Assembly (NCBI RefSeq): GCF_001651035.1
Contig: NZ_LXRG01000210.1
Coordinates: 1-64,000, forward strand
Origin: Halomonas sp. ALS9
GTDB taxonomy: Bacteria > Pseudomonadota > Gammaproteobacteria > Pseudomonadales > Halomonadaceae
DNA length: 64,000 nucleotides
Direction of reading: 5' to 3'
The notes beneath the pieces were generated by a model. The model saw only the letters and a program-made list of their open reading frames with translations. It did no database searches and was not told the DNA's origin. Below, one piece after another: positions 51,215 to 60,077 of the stretch. The first letter of the stretch is position 1; every line of letters starts with the position of its first letter. The position numbers were made by a program, and so were the translations under genes.

Positions 51215-53767
51215 TCACTCCGGTAGCGCGTAGCCAATTACATAATCGCCCATCTTGGTACCAAAGGTACCGTGGCCCCCCGCCGTGACGACCACGTACT
51301 GTCGGCCATCTTGGCCTGTATAGGTCATCGGGGTAGCTTGGCCACCTGCCGGTAGGCGCGCTTTATACAGCTCCTCGCCGGTGGTGATGTCGTATCCGCG
51401 CAGGTACTGATCCAGCGTGCCGCTCAAGAATGACACACCGCCAGCGGTGGTTAATGGGCCGCCTAGCGCAGGAACACCGACGTTCAAACCAATCGGCAGG
51501 TCAAACGGCATGCTGTCCCGCGTGGTGCCATTGCGGTGTTTCCATACCACTTCATTGCTTTGCAAGTCGATGCCCGCAACGTCACCCCAGGAAGGCGCTT
51601 GGCAGGGTAGGCCGAGTACTGATAGCAGCGGGCCTAATTTAACGGCATAGGGCGCGCCTGCATTAATTTGCAGCCCTTGTTCACTGGCAGAGCCTTCAGC
51701 CTCTTCGACTTCTTCGCGGGGCACCAGCGTGGAAACGAAGGCCAAATATTTAGCCCCGGTAAACAGCGCTTGGCGTTCAGGATCCACCGCAACGCCGCCC
51801 CAGTTCATTACCCCCACGTTACCTGGATAAACGATGCTGCCTTCCAGCGAAGGCGGTGTGTATTGGCCTTCGTAGCGCAAAGAATTGAACTGAATGCGGC
51901 ACATCATCTGGTCAAACGGTGAAGCACCCCACATATCGCGCTCGGTGAGCGGCGATGGCAGCAGGTTAAGCGCTGAGCGCGGCTGCGTTTCGGCCGTCCA
52001 GTCGCCTTCTACGGCGCCCTGCGGAACCGGTACTTCTTCGATGGGTACAATCGGTTCGCCGGTTTCGCGGTTCAATACATACAGGCTGCCCTGTTTGGTC
52101 GGCTGAATAACCGCGGGCTGGGTGCCCTCATTAGTCGCCAAATCAATTAGCACGGGCTGTGCCGGTGTATCCATATCCCATAGGTCGTGGTGCACAAACT
52201 GATAAACCCACGCCACCTGACCGTCATCGACGTTAAGTGCTACCAGGCCTGCGCTATAAGTTTCGTCGTTCTCGGTGCGGTTGGCGCCATATTGGTCAGG
52301 CGTAGCGTTACCCATGGGCAGGTATACGAGGCCCAGTTCTTCATCAACGCTGATTGGTGCCCATACGTTGGGGGAGTTGCGCGTGTAGGTTTCACCTTCT
52401 GGTAGCGGGTCGGTGTTATCGGGATTGCCGCTATCCCAGTTCCATACCAGCTCACCGGTATGCACATCAAAGGCACGGATAACGCCGGACGGCTCGTCGG
52501 TGGAGCTATTGTCGGTGACGTGCCCACCTAGAATAACCAGGTTCTCAGTGACCGTGGGCGGAGAGGTGGAGTAGTAACCGCCTGGAGAAAATTCACCGAT
52601 GTTGTTAGTAAGATCAATTTCGCCGTTATCGCCAAAGCTGGCGCACCGCTCACCCGTGTCAGCATTCAGTGCAATCAAACGCGCATCCGCCGTCGGCAGG
52701 TAGAGCCTGCGTGGGCACATAACGTCGGTTTCACTGAGCATTGGCTGTGGGGTGCCGTTTTCTTCTTCAGCCCCAAACATCAGTGACAAGAAGGAGAGAT
52801 CCAGGCTGAAAATGTCGTTGCTATCGAAGATATCAAAAGAGAGCGCTGTAGCACTGTTCGGGGTAGCGTCACTGTTCGTCTCTTCTGTGCTATCGGTCGC
52901 AGCGTCGCTAGTATCAGTAGAATAGTTAGCGGCGTCATAGTAGGCGAGGCCGCGGCAGGTCATATGCGCCCAGCCGGAAAAGTCATCTGCCCCCATGGTG
53001 CTGATTTCGGGGTCAAACGCCCACAGGGTTTCGCCTGTTTCAGGAGACAGCGCCATCGCCCGGCTGTGAGACGTACAGATATACAAACTGTCGTTCACTT
53101 TTAGCGGGGTATTCTGATTGGTGATTTCCGGGGGCGCGTTGGGGCCCGCTTTGTCACCGGTTTGAATGCGCCATACCTCTTCAAGCTCGCCGATGTTGTC
53201 CGGGGTAATTTGATCAAGGGAAGAGTAGTGGGTGCCCGCATTGGTACCGCCATAGGCGGGCCAGTCATCGTCCGCCACTTGGGCAGGGTTAACGCTATCG
53301 GCCGTTGATGAGCGGTTAGTTGCCAGCGACCCTTCGATAGCGCCGGGGTCGTTAAACTGACTGGCAATGGCCACGATAACCGCGGCAGCAATGCTACCAA
53401 CAAGCGCCAGGCTGCCGCCTTTTGAGTGCAGCGGCTTACGCCACCAGGGCAGAAGCAGCAGAATGCCAATCAAGCAGAGAATGGCGACGCGAGGCACTAA
53501 CTGCCACCAGTCGAGGCCAACCTCCCACAATGCCCACACCAAAGTGGCGAAAAGTATCAGCGCGTAGAGCCACAGCGCGGCGCCGCGACGCAGAGCAAAT
53601 AAAACGCCGCAGGCAATAATACTAAGTCCGGCAATTAAGTAGTAGGCGCTGCCGCCTACGCTGACGAGCTTGCTGCCGCCAAGAGCGAGCGCCAAGCCGA
53701 CAATAAGTAGTAACAGGCCAGCGACAATCGCTGGCCCTTTACCGTGATCGCGCGTGCTTTCTTCCAT
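51215..53767 (-). CDS. gcd: Membrane-bound PQQ-dependent glucose dehydrogenase (GDH/quinate family)
   Basis: An 850-residue quinoprotein. Four or five N-terminal helices (residues 10-150) anchor it to the inner membrane; the rest is an eight-bladed propeller in the periplasm. Landmarks are WPAYGGTNAGTHYSSLDQIT, GWAHMTCRGLAYYD, and the C-terminal GGQATPMTYTGQDGRQYVVV. It oxidises aldoses (or quinate/shikimate) and feeds the ubiquinone pool. An acidic insert near residue 300-360 looks lineage-specific. No pqq biosynthesis gene is in the window. GGGGA precedes the ATG at 53767. Confidence 0.9.
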   Translation of the reverse strand: MEESTRDHGKGPAIVAGLLLLIVGLALALGGSKLVSVGGSAYYLIAGLSIIACGVLFALRRGAALWLYALILFATLVWALWEVGLDWWQLVPRVAILCLIGILLLLPWWRKPLHSKGGSLALVGSIAAAVIVAIASQFNDPGAIEGSLATNRSSTADSVNPAQVADDDWPAYGGTNAGTHYSSLDQITPDNIGELEEVWRIQTGDKAGPNAPPEITNQNTPLKVNDSLYICTSHSRAMALSPETGETLWAFDPEISTMGADDFSGWAHMTCRGLAYYDAANYSTDTSDAATDSTEETNSDATPNSATALSFDIFDSNDIFSLDLSFLSLMFGAEEENGTPQPMLSETDVMCPRRLYLPTADARLIALNADTGERCASFGDNGEIDLTNNIGEFSPGGYYSTSPPTVTENLVILGGHVTDNSSTDEPSGVIRAFDVHTGELVWNWDSGNPDNTDPLPEGETYTRNSPNVWAPISVDEELGLVYLPMGNATPDQYGANRTENDETYSAGLVALNVDDGQVAWVYQFVHHDLWDMDTPAQPVLIDLATNEGTQPAVIQPTKQGSLYVLNRETGEPIVPIEEVPVPQGAVEGDWTAETQPRSALNLLPSPLTERDMWGASPFDQMMCRIQFNSLRYEGQYTPPSLEGSIVYPGNVGVMNWGGVAVDPERQALFTGAKYLAFVSTLVPREEVEEAEGSASEQGLQINAGAPYAVKLGPLLSVLGLPCQAPSWGDVAGIDLQSNEVVWKHRNGTTRDSMPFDLPIGLNVGVPALGGPLTTAGGVSFLSGTLDQYLRGYDITTGEELYKARLPAGGQATPMTYTGQDGRQYVVVTAGGHGTFGTKMGDYVIGYALPE

Positions 53768-53980
53768 GAGATGTCCCCTTGTAACAATGTACCAACAACG
53801 CGCTCTAACCCATCGACAGCGCCGATGGGTTAAAACACACATTTCTTAAAGACAATTTTAATTATCAATTCGCTATTGGTCTAACGTTTTGATAATTTTT
53901 TCTTAGTTGAAGCCCTGGCCGAAGCGCAACGCGTGCTGCGGCCAGGGTGCAATAAGGGTGGTATAGAGATGAGCGGAACG

Positions 53981-54979
53981 CTACAGTTTGACCAGCATTT
54001 TACCGGTGTTGCCGCCATCAAACAGGGCGAGGAAGGCGTCGGGCGTGCTTTCTAAGCCCTCTTTCACGGTCTCTTTATAATCCAGTTTACCTTCCGCTAC
54101 CTGGGGAGCCACTTCGTTTAGGAAATAGGAGTAGCTCGCCCAGTGATCGGTGACGATAAAGCCCTGCATTTTGGCTTTGCGCATAATTAGCTGAGCAAGA
54201 TTACGAGGGCCAGGAGCAGGTTCTTTGGCATTGTAACCATCAATCATGCCGCACACGGCAATCCGAGCGCCTTCATTAAGCTGGCTAAGTGCCGCTTCAA
54301 GACAAATGCCGCCGACATTTTCGAAATAGACGTCGATACCGTTGGGGCTGGCGAGTTTAATGGCATCGCCAAGCTCGTGAGCGTCTCTATCTTGGTAGCT
54401 GACCGGCTCGACGCCCAATGACTCCAGCCATGCGAGCTTATGAGCGGCGCCCGCAATACCCACCACATGACAGCCCTTCGCTTTAGCCAATTGGACGGCT
54501 AACGAGCCAACTGCGCCGCTGGCCGCGCTGACTAAAACATTGTCGCCAGGCTTACATTCGGCAATCAGGTTGAGGCCAGTCCAGGCGGTCATGCCAGGCA
54601 TGCCCAGCACACCCAGGTAGGCCTGCTCGGGAACGTCGAGATCGGGTAACTTGGTGACGCTCTGTGCGGGAAGTTGGGCAACATCCCGCCAGCCGCCCAT
54701 ATGGCTGACTTTGTCGCCCACTTTCAGGCTTGAATCATTGGACTCGATCACCTCACCAATGGCGCCACCTTCCATCGGTTTGCCGAGTTCAAACGGCTCC
54801 ACGTAAGTGCGAATACCGCTCATGCGACCACGCATGTAGGGGTCGACGGAAAGCCAGTGATTACGAATGCGCACTTCACCCTCGGCTAGATCGGGTAGGG
54901 TTTGTGTTTCCAGCTTGAATAGTGCGCGGTCGGGTAGGCCGTTGGGGTAATCGGTAAGCGTATAAAATTGTGACTGCAT
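53981..54979 (-). CDS. NADP-dependent MDR oxidoreductase, CurA-like
   Basis: A 332-residue zinc-free medium-chain reductase. N-terminal WLSVDPYMRGRMS; the NADP site VSAASGAVGSLAVQLAKAKG near residue 150; DVYFENVGG near 215; C-terminal FDGGNTGKMLVK. It matches CurA/leukotriene B4 dehydrogenase-like reductases that act on alpha,beta-unsaturated carbonyls. AGGAGG precedes the ATG at 54979. Monocistronic. Confidence 0.92.
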   Translation of the reverse strand: MQSQFYTLTDYPNGLPDRALFKLETQTLPDLAEGEVRIRNHWLSVDPYMRGRMSGIRTYVEPFELGKPMEGGAIGEVIESNDSSLKVGDKVSHMGGWRDVAQLPAQSVTKLPDLDVPEQAYLGVLGMPGMTAWTGLNLIAECKPGDNVLVSAASGAVGSLAVQLAKAKGCHVVGIAGAAHKLAWLESLGVEPVSYQDRDAHELGDAIKLASPNGIDVYFENVGGICLEAALSQLNEGARIAVCGMIDGYNAKEPAPGPRNLAQLIMRKAKMQGFIVTDHWASYSYFLNEVAPQVAEGKLDYKETVKEGLESTPDAFLALFDGGNTGKMLVKL

Positions 54980-55094
54980 AAGTGCCTCCTGCAAATAGCG
55001 TGTTGAACTCCTTGCAGCATAGAGACACTTAGCCTGCTTGCAAGTTCGTTAATGTATCGGGAAGTAAGTCACATGAGGTAAGCCGCATAAGAAA

Positions 55095-55123
55095 ACAGGG
55101 CGAACCATCGCTGGTCGCCCTGT
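55095..55123 (-). terminator. Terminator after the RlpA-like gene
   Basis: Nine-base arms ACAGGGCGA and TCGCCCTGT, with an inner CCA/TGG, are followed on the minus strand by TTTTCTTAT. It lies about 90 bases after the RlpA-like stop. Confidence 0.75.
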
Positions 55124-55214
55124 CTGTTTGCTGTCTTGTGTTAATGGTGCTTTGTGTGCTGTCACATTGATTAGGCTAAGGGGTATCACACAACAATCAA
55201 GGATGTGTTATCCG

Positions 55215-55595
55215 TTAATCCAACAGCGTTACCATCACTGGAGCTGTACCGCGGCGAATCATGCCAAGCTTCGCAGCCGCGCGTTTAGATAAATCAATAA
55301 TGCGTCCTTGAATAAAGGGGCCGCGGTCATTGATCAGTACTTCTACCTCTTGCCCCGTGTCCGGGCGTGTCACCAACACCTTCGTGCCAAATGGCAAACT
55401 CGGATGTGCGGCGGTCAATGCCTGCTGGTCAAAGGGCTCTCCGCTGGCAGTGGTCGCGCCTTGAAAGCGGTCACTGTAAAAGGAGGCAACGCCTTCCTGC
55501 GTTTCTGTCTCATGTGCAAAAGCACTGTTGGCAGCACTGCTTACTACTACTGCTGCCAAGCAAATCGTTCGGATCAGTCTTTTTTGGGCTCCCAT
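55215..55595 (-). CDS. RlpA-like double-psi beta-barrel protein
   Basis: A 126-residue exported protein. Signal peptide ([19 protein letters not shown]) and a single RlpA domain: [52 protein letters not shown]. The Asp in INDRGP and the His in AAHPSLPFG are the residues expected for RlpA lytic transglycosylases. It lacks the SPOR domain of full-length RlpA and is not a lipoprotein, so septal targeting is doubtful. Confidence 0.88.
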   Translation of the reverse strand: MGAQKRLIRTICLAAVVVSSAANSAFAHETETQEGVASFYSDRFQGATTASGEPFDQQALTAAHPSLPFGTKVLVTRPDTGQEVEVLINDRGPFIQGRIIDLSKRAAAKLGMIRRGTAPVMVTLLD

Positions 55596-55919
55596 AGGAG
55601 TACCTCGGTTTTGCGTGTTGCGAATCCCGCACTCTTGATGAGGTGCCTGATAGGCCTGTCGATACTACCCTTGTCGCAACGAGTCAGCAAGCTTTGAGAA
55701 GATCGATGCAGATAGGTTCAATTTCAAGATTTTTTAATCTCTACTTATGTGGCCTTGGGTTTCAGTGACTTATCAGCCTAGGTATGAAACGCATAGAGAA
55801 AGATTCTTGTGCAATGCAGCATTTTTCATTAAACGCTCACTTTAATTGAGTAAGCATCTTATAATCAAAAGTGCTTATCTAATTAATGATTGTCATTGCG
55901 ACTCAACAAGGAACCGCTC
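55596..55919. other. Intergenic region upstream of the PPC-repeat gene
   Basis: No gene is visible. It holds the divergent promoters of the RlpA-like gene and the PPC-repeat gene. Near its right end AATGATTGTCATT (55885-55897) is a five-base dyad that agrees with the core of the Fur consensus at 11 of 13 positions. The AAGGA ribosome site follows. Confidence 0.5.
55885..55897. promoter_or_regulatory. Fur-like dyad
   Basis: AATGA-TTG-TCATT lies 22 bases before the ATG of the PPC-repeat protein. The core is similar to the Fur box, but the flanks do not extend the match, so the call is weak. Confidence 0.35.
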
Positions 55920-57365
55920 ATGGCTAAATCCTCTTCGTTTGCGTTTGTATTGGTGGCGGTTGGTGGCGCCGCCGTTGGTTTTCTCGCCGCTCAAATTATT
56001 CCCTTGCCAGGGCAAACCGCCGATGAAGTGCCTGCCGAAAGCGCTGAGATCACCGATCAGCCGCCGGTTGCCGAGGCTATTGTTGGCCTTGAAAAGCTCA
56101 CCCTTGATGAGCGCCTGCGTGGCGAAATAACCTCGGCCAGCGAATTGAACGGTAACGATGGTAGCCGCTTTATGCGCTATGCCATTTCACTGGAAGAGGA
56201 TGAGATTGTTGAGGTTTCTCTCAACGGAGCCCTGCAGGGCGTTGTGGCGCTTTATGATGACCAGCTACAGCTGCTTGATAATGCCCCTGTCGTGCGCCAC
56301 CGTATTGAGGAGAGCGGTGACTATGTGGTGGTGGTTAGCGGTGTCGATGCCCATAGCTATGGCCCGTTTACCGTTGTCAGCCGCACCGTTGAGTTGACGG
56401 ATGCCGACACGGTGGCCGTGGGCGAGCCAATCGACAGCTGGTTGCAAGGCGATGCCCGTGAAATCACCCTGAATATAGAAGAAGCGGGTCTTTACCAGTT
56501 GGAAATGCGCTCTGACGACTTCGACGCCTACCTGGAGATTAAAGGGCCGAATGGTTACGCTCGTGAAGACGACGACAGTGCTGGTGATTTAGACGCGCGC
56601 ATTGCCGATTTCCTGGAGCCGGGTGAATACACTCTGACAGCACGCAGCGCCTACGGTGATGGCAATGGCGTTTATACGCTCTCAGTCGCGCCTCACGAGT
56701 TGCCGGGTAATGGTGAGCTGCGTAATGATGGAGCGCTAACCCCAGATGATTCTCTCAACGGTTGGTACAGTGGTCAGGATCTTAGCTACCAAGTAGAGGT
56801 AGAAGAAGCGGGTATGTACCAGATAGAAATGCGCTCCAGCGACATCGATTCTTACCTGGTGCTTGAGGGGCCTAACGGTTACTACCGCGAAGATGATGAC
56901 AGTGCCGGTAATCTGGATGCCAGCATCGCTGATTTCCTTGCCCCCGGTGAATATCAGTTAACGGCACGCACTGCCTATGGCGAGAGTAGTGGGATGTTTA
57001 CGCTCTCCATGGAACCGCGGGATATGCCCGATGTGGATCTGCGTAATGAAGGCATGCTTACCCCTGGTGAATCGCTCAACGGTTGGTACAGCGGTGAACC
57101 GCTGACGTACCAGTTGGAGGTGACTGAGAGCTCGCTAGTGACGTTGGAAATGCGCTCTGCTGATTTTGATACCTTTATAGAGATCAGTGGCCAAGGTTTT
57201 GTCGCCAGCGATGACGATGGCGCGGGCGGTACTGACTCACGGCTTCAGGAGCCCTTGCTGCCCGGCACTTACACGGTCAGCGCTCGGGGCTTTAGCGCTA
57301 CCGGTAGCGGCTTATTCGAACTAAGCCTTGAGATGGAACCGACGAATATTCCCCCAGAGCTTTGA
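55920..57365 (+). CDS. Surface/periplasmic protein with tandem PPC-like domains
   Basis: A 481-residue acidic protein with an N-terminal hydrophobic signal or anchor (SFAFVLVAVGGAAVGFLAAQ). Four units of about 100-110 residues follow, each resembling a bacterial pre-peptidase C-terminal (PPC) domain: GLYQLEMRSDDFDAYLEI, YAREDDDSAGDLDARIADFL, PGEYTLTARS, and again with close variants. DDDSAG-type loops may bind calcium. PPC domains usually trail secreted proteases; here no catalytic domain is present, so it is likely a binding or structural protein. Confidence 0.75.
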   Translation: MAKSSSFAFVLVAVGGAAVGFLAAQIIPLPGQTADEVPAESAEITDQPPVAEAIVGLEKLTLDERLRGEITSASELNGNDGSRFMRYAISLEEDEIVEVSLNGALQGVVALYDDQLQLLDNAPVVRHRIEESGDYVVVVSGVDAHSYGPFTVVSRTVELTDADTVAVGEPIDSWLQGDAREITLNIEEAGLYQLEMRSDDFDAYLEIKGPNGYAREDDDSAGDLDARIADFLEPGEYTLTARSAYGDGNGVYTLSVAPHELPGNGELRNDGALTPDDSLNGWYSGQDLSYQVEVEEAGMYQIEMRSSDIDSYLVLEGPNGYYREDDDSAGNLDASIADFLAPGEYQLTARTAYGESSGMFTLSMEPRDMPDVDLRNEGMLTPGESLNGWYSGEPLTYQLEVTESSLVTLEMRSADFDTFIEISGQGFVASDDDGAGGTDSRLQEPLLPGTYTVSARGFSATGSGLFELSLEMEPTNIPPEL

Positions 57366-57401
57366 TGATTAGCTTTAATGATTAGCGTTGATCGATAATG
57401 C

Positions 57402-57438
57402 CCAACGCCCCTGTTGCTTATCGTGATAGGGGCGTTGG
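57402..57438 (+). terminator. Hairpin after the PPC-repeat gene
   Basis: Eleven-base perfect arms CCAACGCCCCT and AGGGGCGTTGG enclose a 15-base loop, 37 bases after the stop. No T run follows, so it may stabilise the mRNA end or act with Rho. Confidence 0.5.
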
Positions 57439-57472
57439 TCGGTAGTGAGGAGTAAATTGTTAGGTGTAAGGA

Positions 57473-57504
57473 GTATAAATAGTAAGTAGTATAAATAGTA
57501 AGGA
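57473..57504. repeat. Two tandem 16-base AT-rich repeats
   Basis: GTATAAATAGTAAGTA (57473) and GTATAAATAGTAAGGA (57489) differ at one base. They end directly at the stop of the minus-strand EamA gene. Confidence 0.8.
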
Positions 57505-57505
57505 G

Positions 57506-58384
57506 TTAACGGCCAGCTTTGAGGCAGCCTACCACCACCAGCACGGCTGCGGCGGGTAAACGCCAGTCGAGTACGCTCATGCCTGCCAGCACCAGCAGCA
57601 GGGCGGCCAAGATCGGCACGCCATACGCCAAGCTGCCCACTAGGCTCGCGTGGCCCCAGCGCAACGCTTTATCCCACGCCACCATGGCGACTCCGTAAGG
57701 CCCTAACCCCAGGGCAATACCTGCCAACAATGCTTCTCCACTGGGAAATGCCAGCGTGCCTTCGAGTGCCAGGCTCGCCGCTACGGCAATAGCGCAAGCG
57801 ATGAGCAGTAGCCGCGGCAGCAGTGGCGTTAATGCTACTGGCGCTGCTTGGCTTAACCATGAATAGATTGCCCAGCAGCAGGCGGCCAACAGGGCTAGCG
57901 CATAGCCTGTGGTGGCGCCACCCAGACCTCCATTGATGGCTTGAGGAACCAGCAGCAGCGCCGCACCCGAAAACGCAATCAGCGCGCCGATAACCCCAGC
58001 AATTTGCAGGCGGCCACAACGGCTCCACTGGCTGAGTAACACAAACAGCACCGGCCATGTGTAGGTAATCAGCGCCGCCTCGGCAGCGGGCGCTAACCGC
58101 ATGCCAATAAAGTAGGTGCTGACGGCGCCAAAGATGAGAAGCGGAATACCCACCCAAACGCTGAGCTGCCAACCCGTGCCGCAGGCGGCTACGTTTACGC
58201 GGCGGCTTAACGGAAGCGTTGCCAATGATCCCGCTAACAGAGTAACGGCGGTAAGCTGCAAGGGCGGAGACGCTTTGGCAAATTCAGCCAGCAGCGGTGC
58301 CGCACTCCAAAGCATCACGGCCACCAGCGCCGCACCAACACTGTACCAACGTGGGAATAACGCGGGGGAGTGAACGGGATGCAT
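57506..58384 (-). CDS. EamA family (DMT) transporter
   Basis: A 292-residue ten-helix DMT carrier. Repeat one has AAPLLAEFAKASPPLQLTAV; repeat two has TTGYALALLAACCWAIYSWL. It probably exports amino acids or related metabolites. GGAG precedes the ATG. It is divergent from a LysR gene (101-base gap), which is the likely regulator. Confidence 0.87.
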   Translation of the reverse strand: MHPVHSPALFPRWYSVGAALVAVMLWSAAPLLAEFAKASPPLQLTAVTLLAGSLATLPLSRRVNVAACGTGWQLSVWVGIPLLIFGAVSTYFIGMRLAPAAEAALITYTWPVLFVLLSQWSRCGRLQIAGVIGALIAFSGAALLLVPQAINGGLGGATTGYALALLAACCWAIYSWLSQAAPVALTPLLPRLLLIACAIAVAASLALEGTLAFPSGEALLAGIALGLGPYGVAMVAWDKALRWGHASLVGSLAYGVPILAALLLVLAGMSVLDWRLPAAAVLVVVGCLKAGR

Positions 58385-58485
58385 AAGAGATCTCCTTGAT
58401 TTGAGCAGTTGCTGGGCAGCATACTCATCATCAATGCATCACAATATCGATCTTTTATGATCGGTTTCATCAAGCTTGGTGATAT

Positions 58486-59358
58486 ATGCGTGCACCCACG
58501 TTAGACCTAACCCTGCTGCGCACCCTGGTAGCCATTGCGGATACCGGCAGTGTGACCGCAGCCGCTAAACGGTTGGCGTACACCCAATCCACCGTAAGCA
58601 TGCAGCTGCAGCGATTAGAAGCACAGCTATCGCTCACGCTGCATGAGCGGGAAGGGCGAAGAATACGCTTTACCTCAGAAGGGGAGCGCCTACTTAACCA
58701 TGCCCGGCGGCTCTTAGCGCTTAACGATGAAGCGTGGAGCGATATGCAGGCGCGACAGGTAACAGGGGATTTGACCCTCGGCATTCCTGAAGATTACGCC
58801 TCGCTGCTGCCCTCAGTATTCGCATACTTTCATCAGCTCTACCCCGCCGTGGGGCTCAAGGTGATCTGTGGCACCAGCACACATCTCGTTGAGCAGGTTA
58901 AGGCTAAAGAGTTGGATCTCGCCCTGGTGACCCGGCAGCGTAATTCACCGGGCGGCGATGTGATTCGTCGGGAACCGCTGCTGTGGGCGGTCGGTATGAA
59001 CCAGCAGCCGCTGCTTAGTGACCCGCTGCCCCTGGCACTCTATTCACCGGGGGCAGACGTATTTCGTGAAGTAGCCGAGCAAGCGTTGCAATCAGCCGGG
59101 CGTAGCTGGCGTGTGGCCTATACCAGCCAATCCATGGCCGGGCTAGCACCGATTGTTACTGCTGGACTGGCCATCGTAGTGGTGACTCGCAGCATGCTAA
59201 CCCCTGCGTTGAGGCCGCTGGATGAGAGCAGTGGGCTGCCTGCGCTGCCGATGATTGAGCTGGCGCTGCACCGGGCACCGCACCGACCTTCGGAGCCTGC
59301 GCGTCGATTGGGAGAGTTAATACGCGAGCAGTTGGCCGTGCCTGAACAAGCGCTATAA
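58486..59358 (+). CDS. LysR family transcriptional regulator
   Basis: A 290-residue LysR protein: HTH in residues 1-62 (LDLTLLRTLVAIADTGSVTA, AYTQSTVSMQLQRLEAQL, LHEREGRRIRFTSEGERLL), then an effector domain from about residue 88 (DLTLGIPEDYASLLPSVF). The HTH sequence belongs to the LrhA/HexA-like group. Divergent to an EamA transporter. Confidence 0.9.
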   Translation: MRAPTLDLTLLRTLVAIADTGSVTAAAKRLAYTQSTVSMQLQRLEAQLSLTLHEREGRRIRFTSEGERLLNHARRLLALNDEAWSDMQARQVTGDLTLGIPEDYASLLPSVFAYFHQLYPAVGLKVICGTSTHLVEQVKAKELDLALVTRQRNSPGGDVIRREPLLWAVGMNQQPLLSDPLPLALYSPGADVFREVAEQALQSAGRSWRVAYTSQSMAGLAPIVTAGLAIVVVTRSMLTPALRPLDESSGLPALPMIELALHRAPHRPSEPARRLGELIREQLAVPEQAL

Positions 59359-59467
59359 GGTATTTCGTCAGTAACGTTTAGCGTTGATGGCCGCGTAGTG
59401 CTTTAATCAGCGCAAGGGAGCGTTACTGACTAGACTAAAAAAATGCAATGGCTGTTAGGAGCACTAC

Positions 59468-60025
59468 ATGCACGAACTGGATCACTATATCTACCCGCAT
59501 CGGGTACTGCACTGGCTGGTGGCGGGCGCGGTGTTGCTCTCCTTGGCTAGCGGTTTAACGTTAGGCTTTTTAGGTTATGAACGCACCGTCGCTTTAGTCG
59601 GCAATATGCTCACGAACTTGCTGTATACCAGCCATAAAACGCTGGGTGTGCTGATCCTGCTACTAATGACGCTACGTATTATTACCCGTCTGGCCTTCGT
59701 GGTGCCTGACCATGAGCCGCCTTTAAACGCCTTCGAGCGAGTGGTGAGTACCAGCGTTCATCATTTGCTCTATTTAGCGCTCATTATCATGCCTTTGTTG
59801 GGCTGGGCGGCAACGGCCAGCGGTGGATTCCCCGTTGAGTTTTTTCACTGGCATTTGCCAGGGTTAATCGGCGAGCGCGAGCAGCTATCTGAACAGCTGT
59901 TTATGTGGCATGAACGTTTGGGGTGGGCCATTTTAGGCTTGGTGGTACTGCACGTCGCGGGGGCGATATTCCATTGGAAAATCAAGCGCGATAACGTGAT
60001 GAAGCGAATGAGCCTGTTTGATTAA
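59468..60025 (+). CDS. Cytochrome b561 family protein
   Basis: A 185-residue membrane protein with four helices and the His residues that bind two b haems: RVLHWLVAGA, TSHKTLGVL, TSVHHLLYLALI and MWHERLGWAILGLVVLHVAG. Family members oxidise quinol or carry electrons across the membrane. It is monocistronic, so its partner is unknown. A ribosome site (TTAGGAG) precedes the ATG. Confidence 0.9.
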   Translation: MHELDHYIYPHRVLHWLVAGAVLLSLASGLTLGFLGYERTVALVGNMLTNLLYTSHKTLGVLILLLMTLRIITRLAFVVPDHEPPLNAFERVVSTSVHHLLYLALIIMPLLGWAATASGGFPVEFFHWHLPGLIGEREQLSEQLFMWHERLGWAILGLVVLHVAGAIFHWKIKRDNVMKRMSLFD

Positions 60026-60077
60026 CCGTCTTGAAAATGGCTAAAGACTAAATTGCCAAGGACTAAATCGCCGAGGA

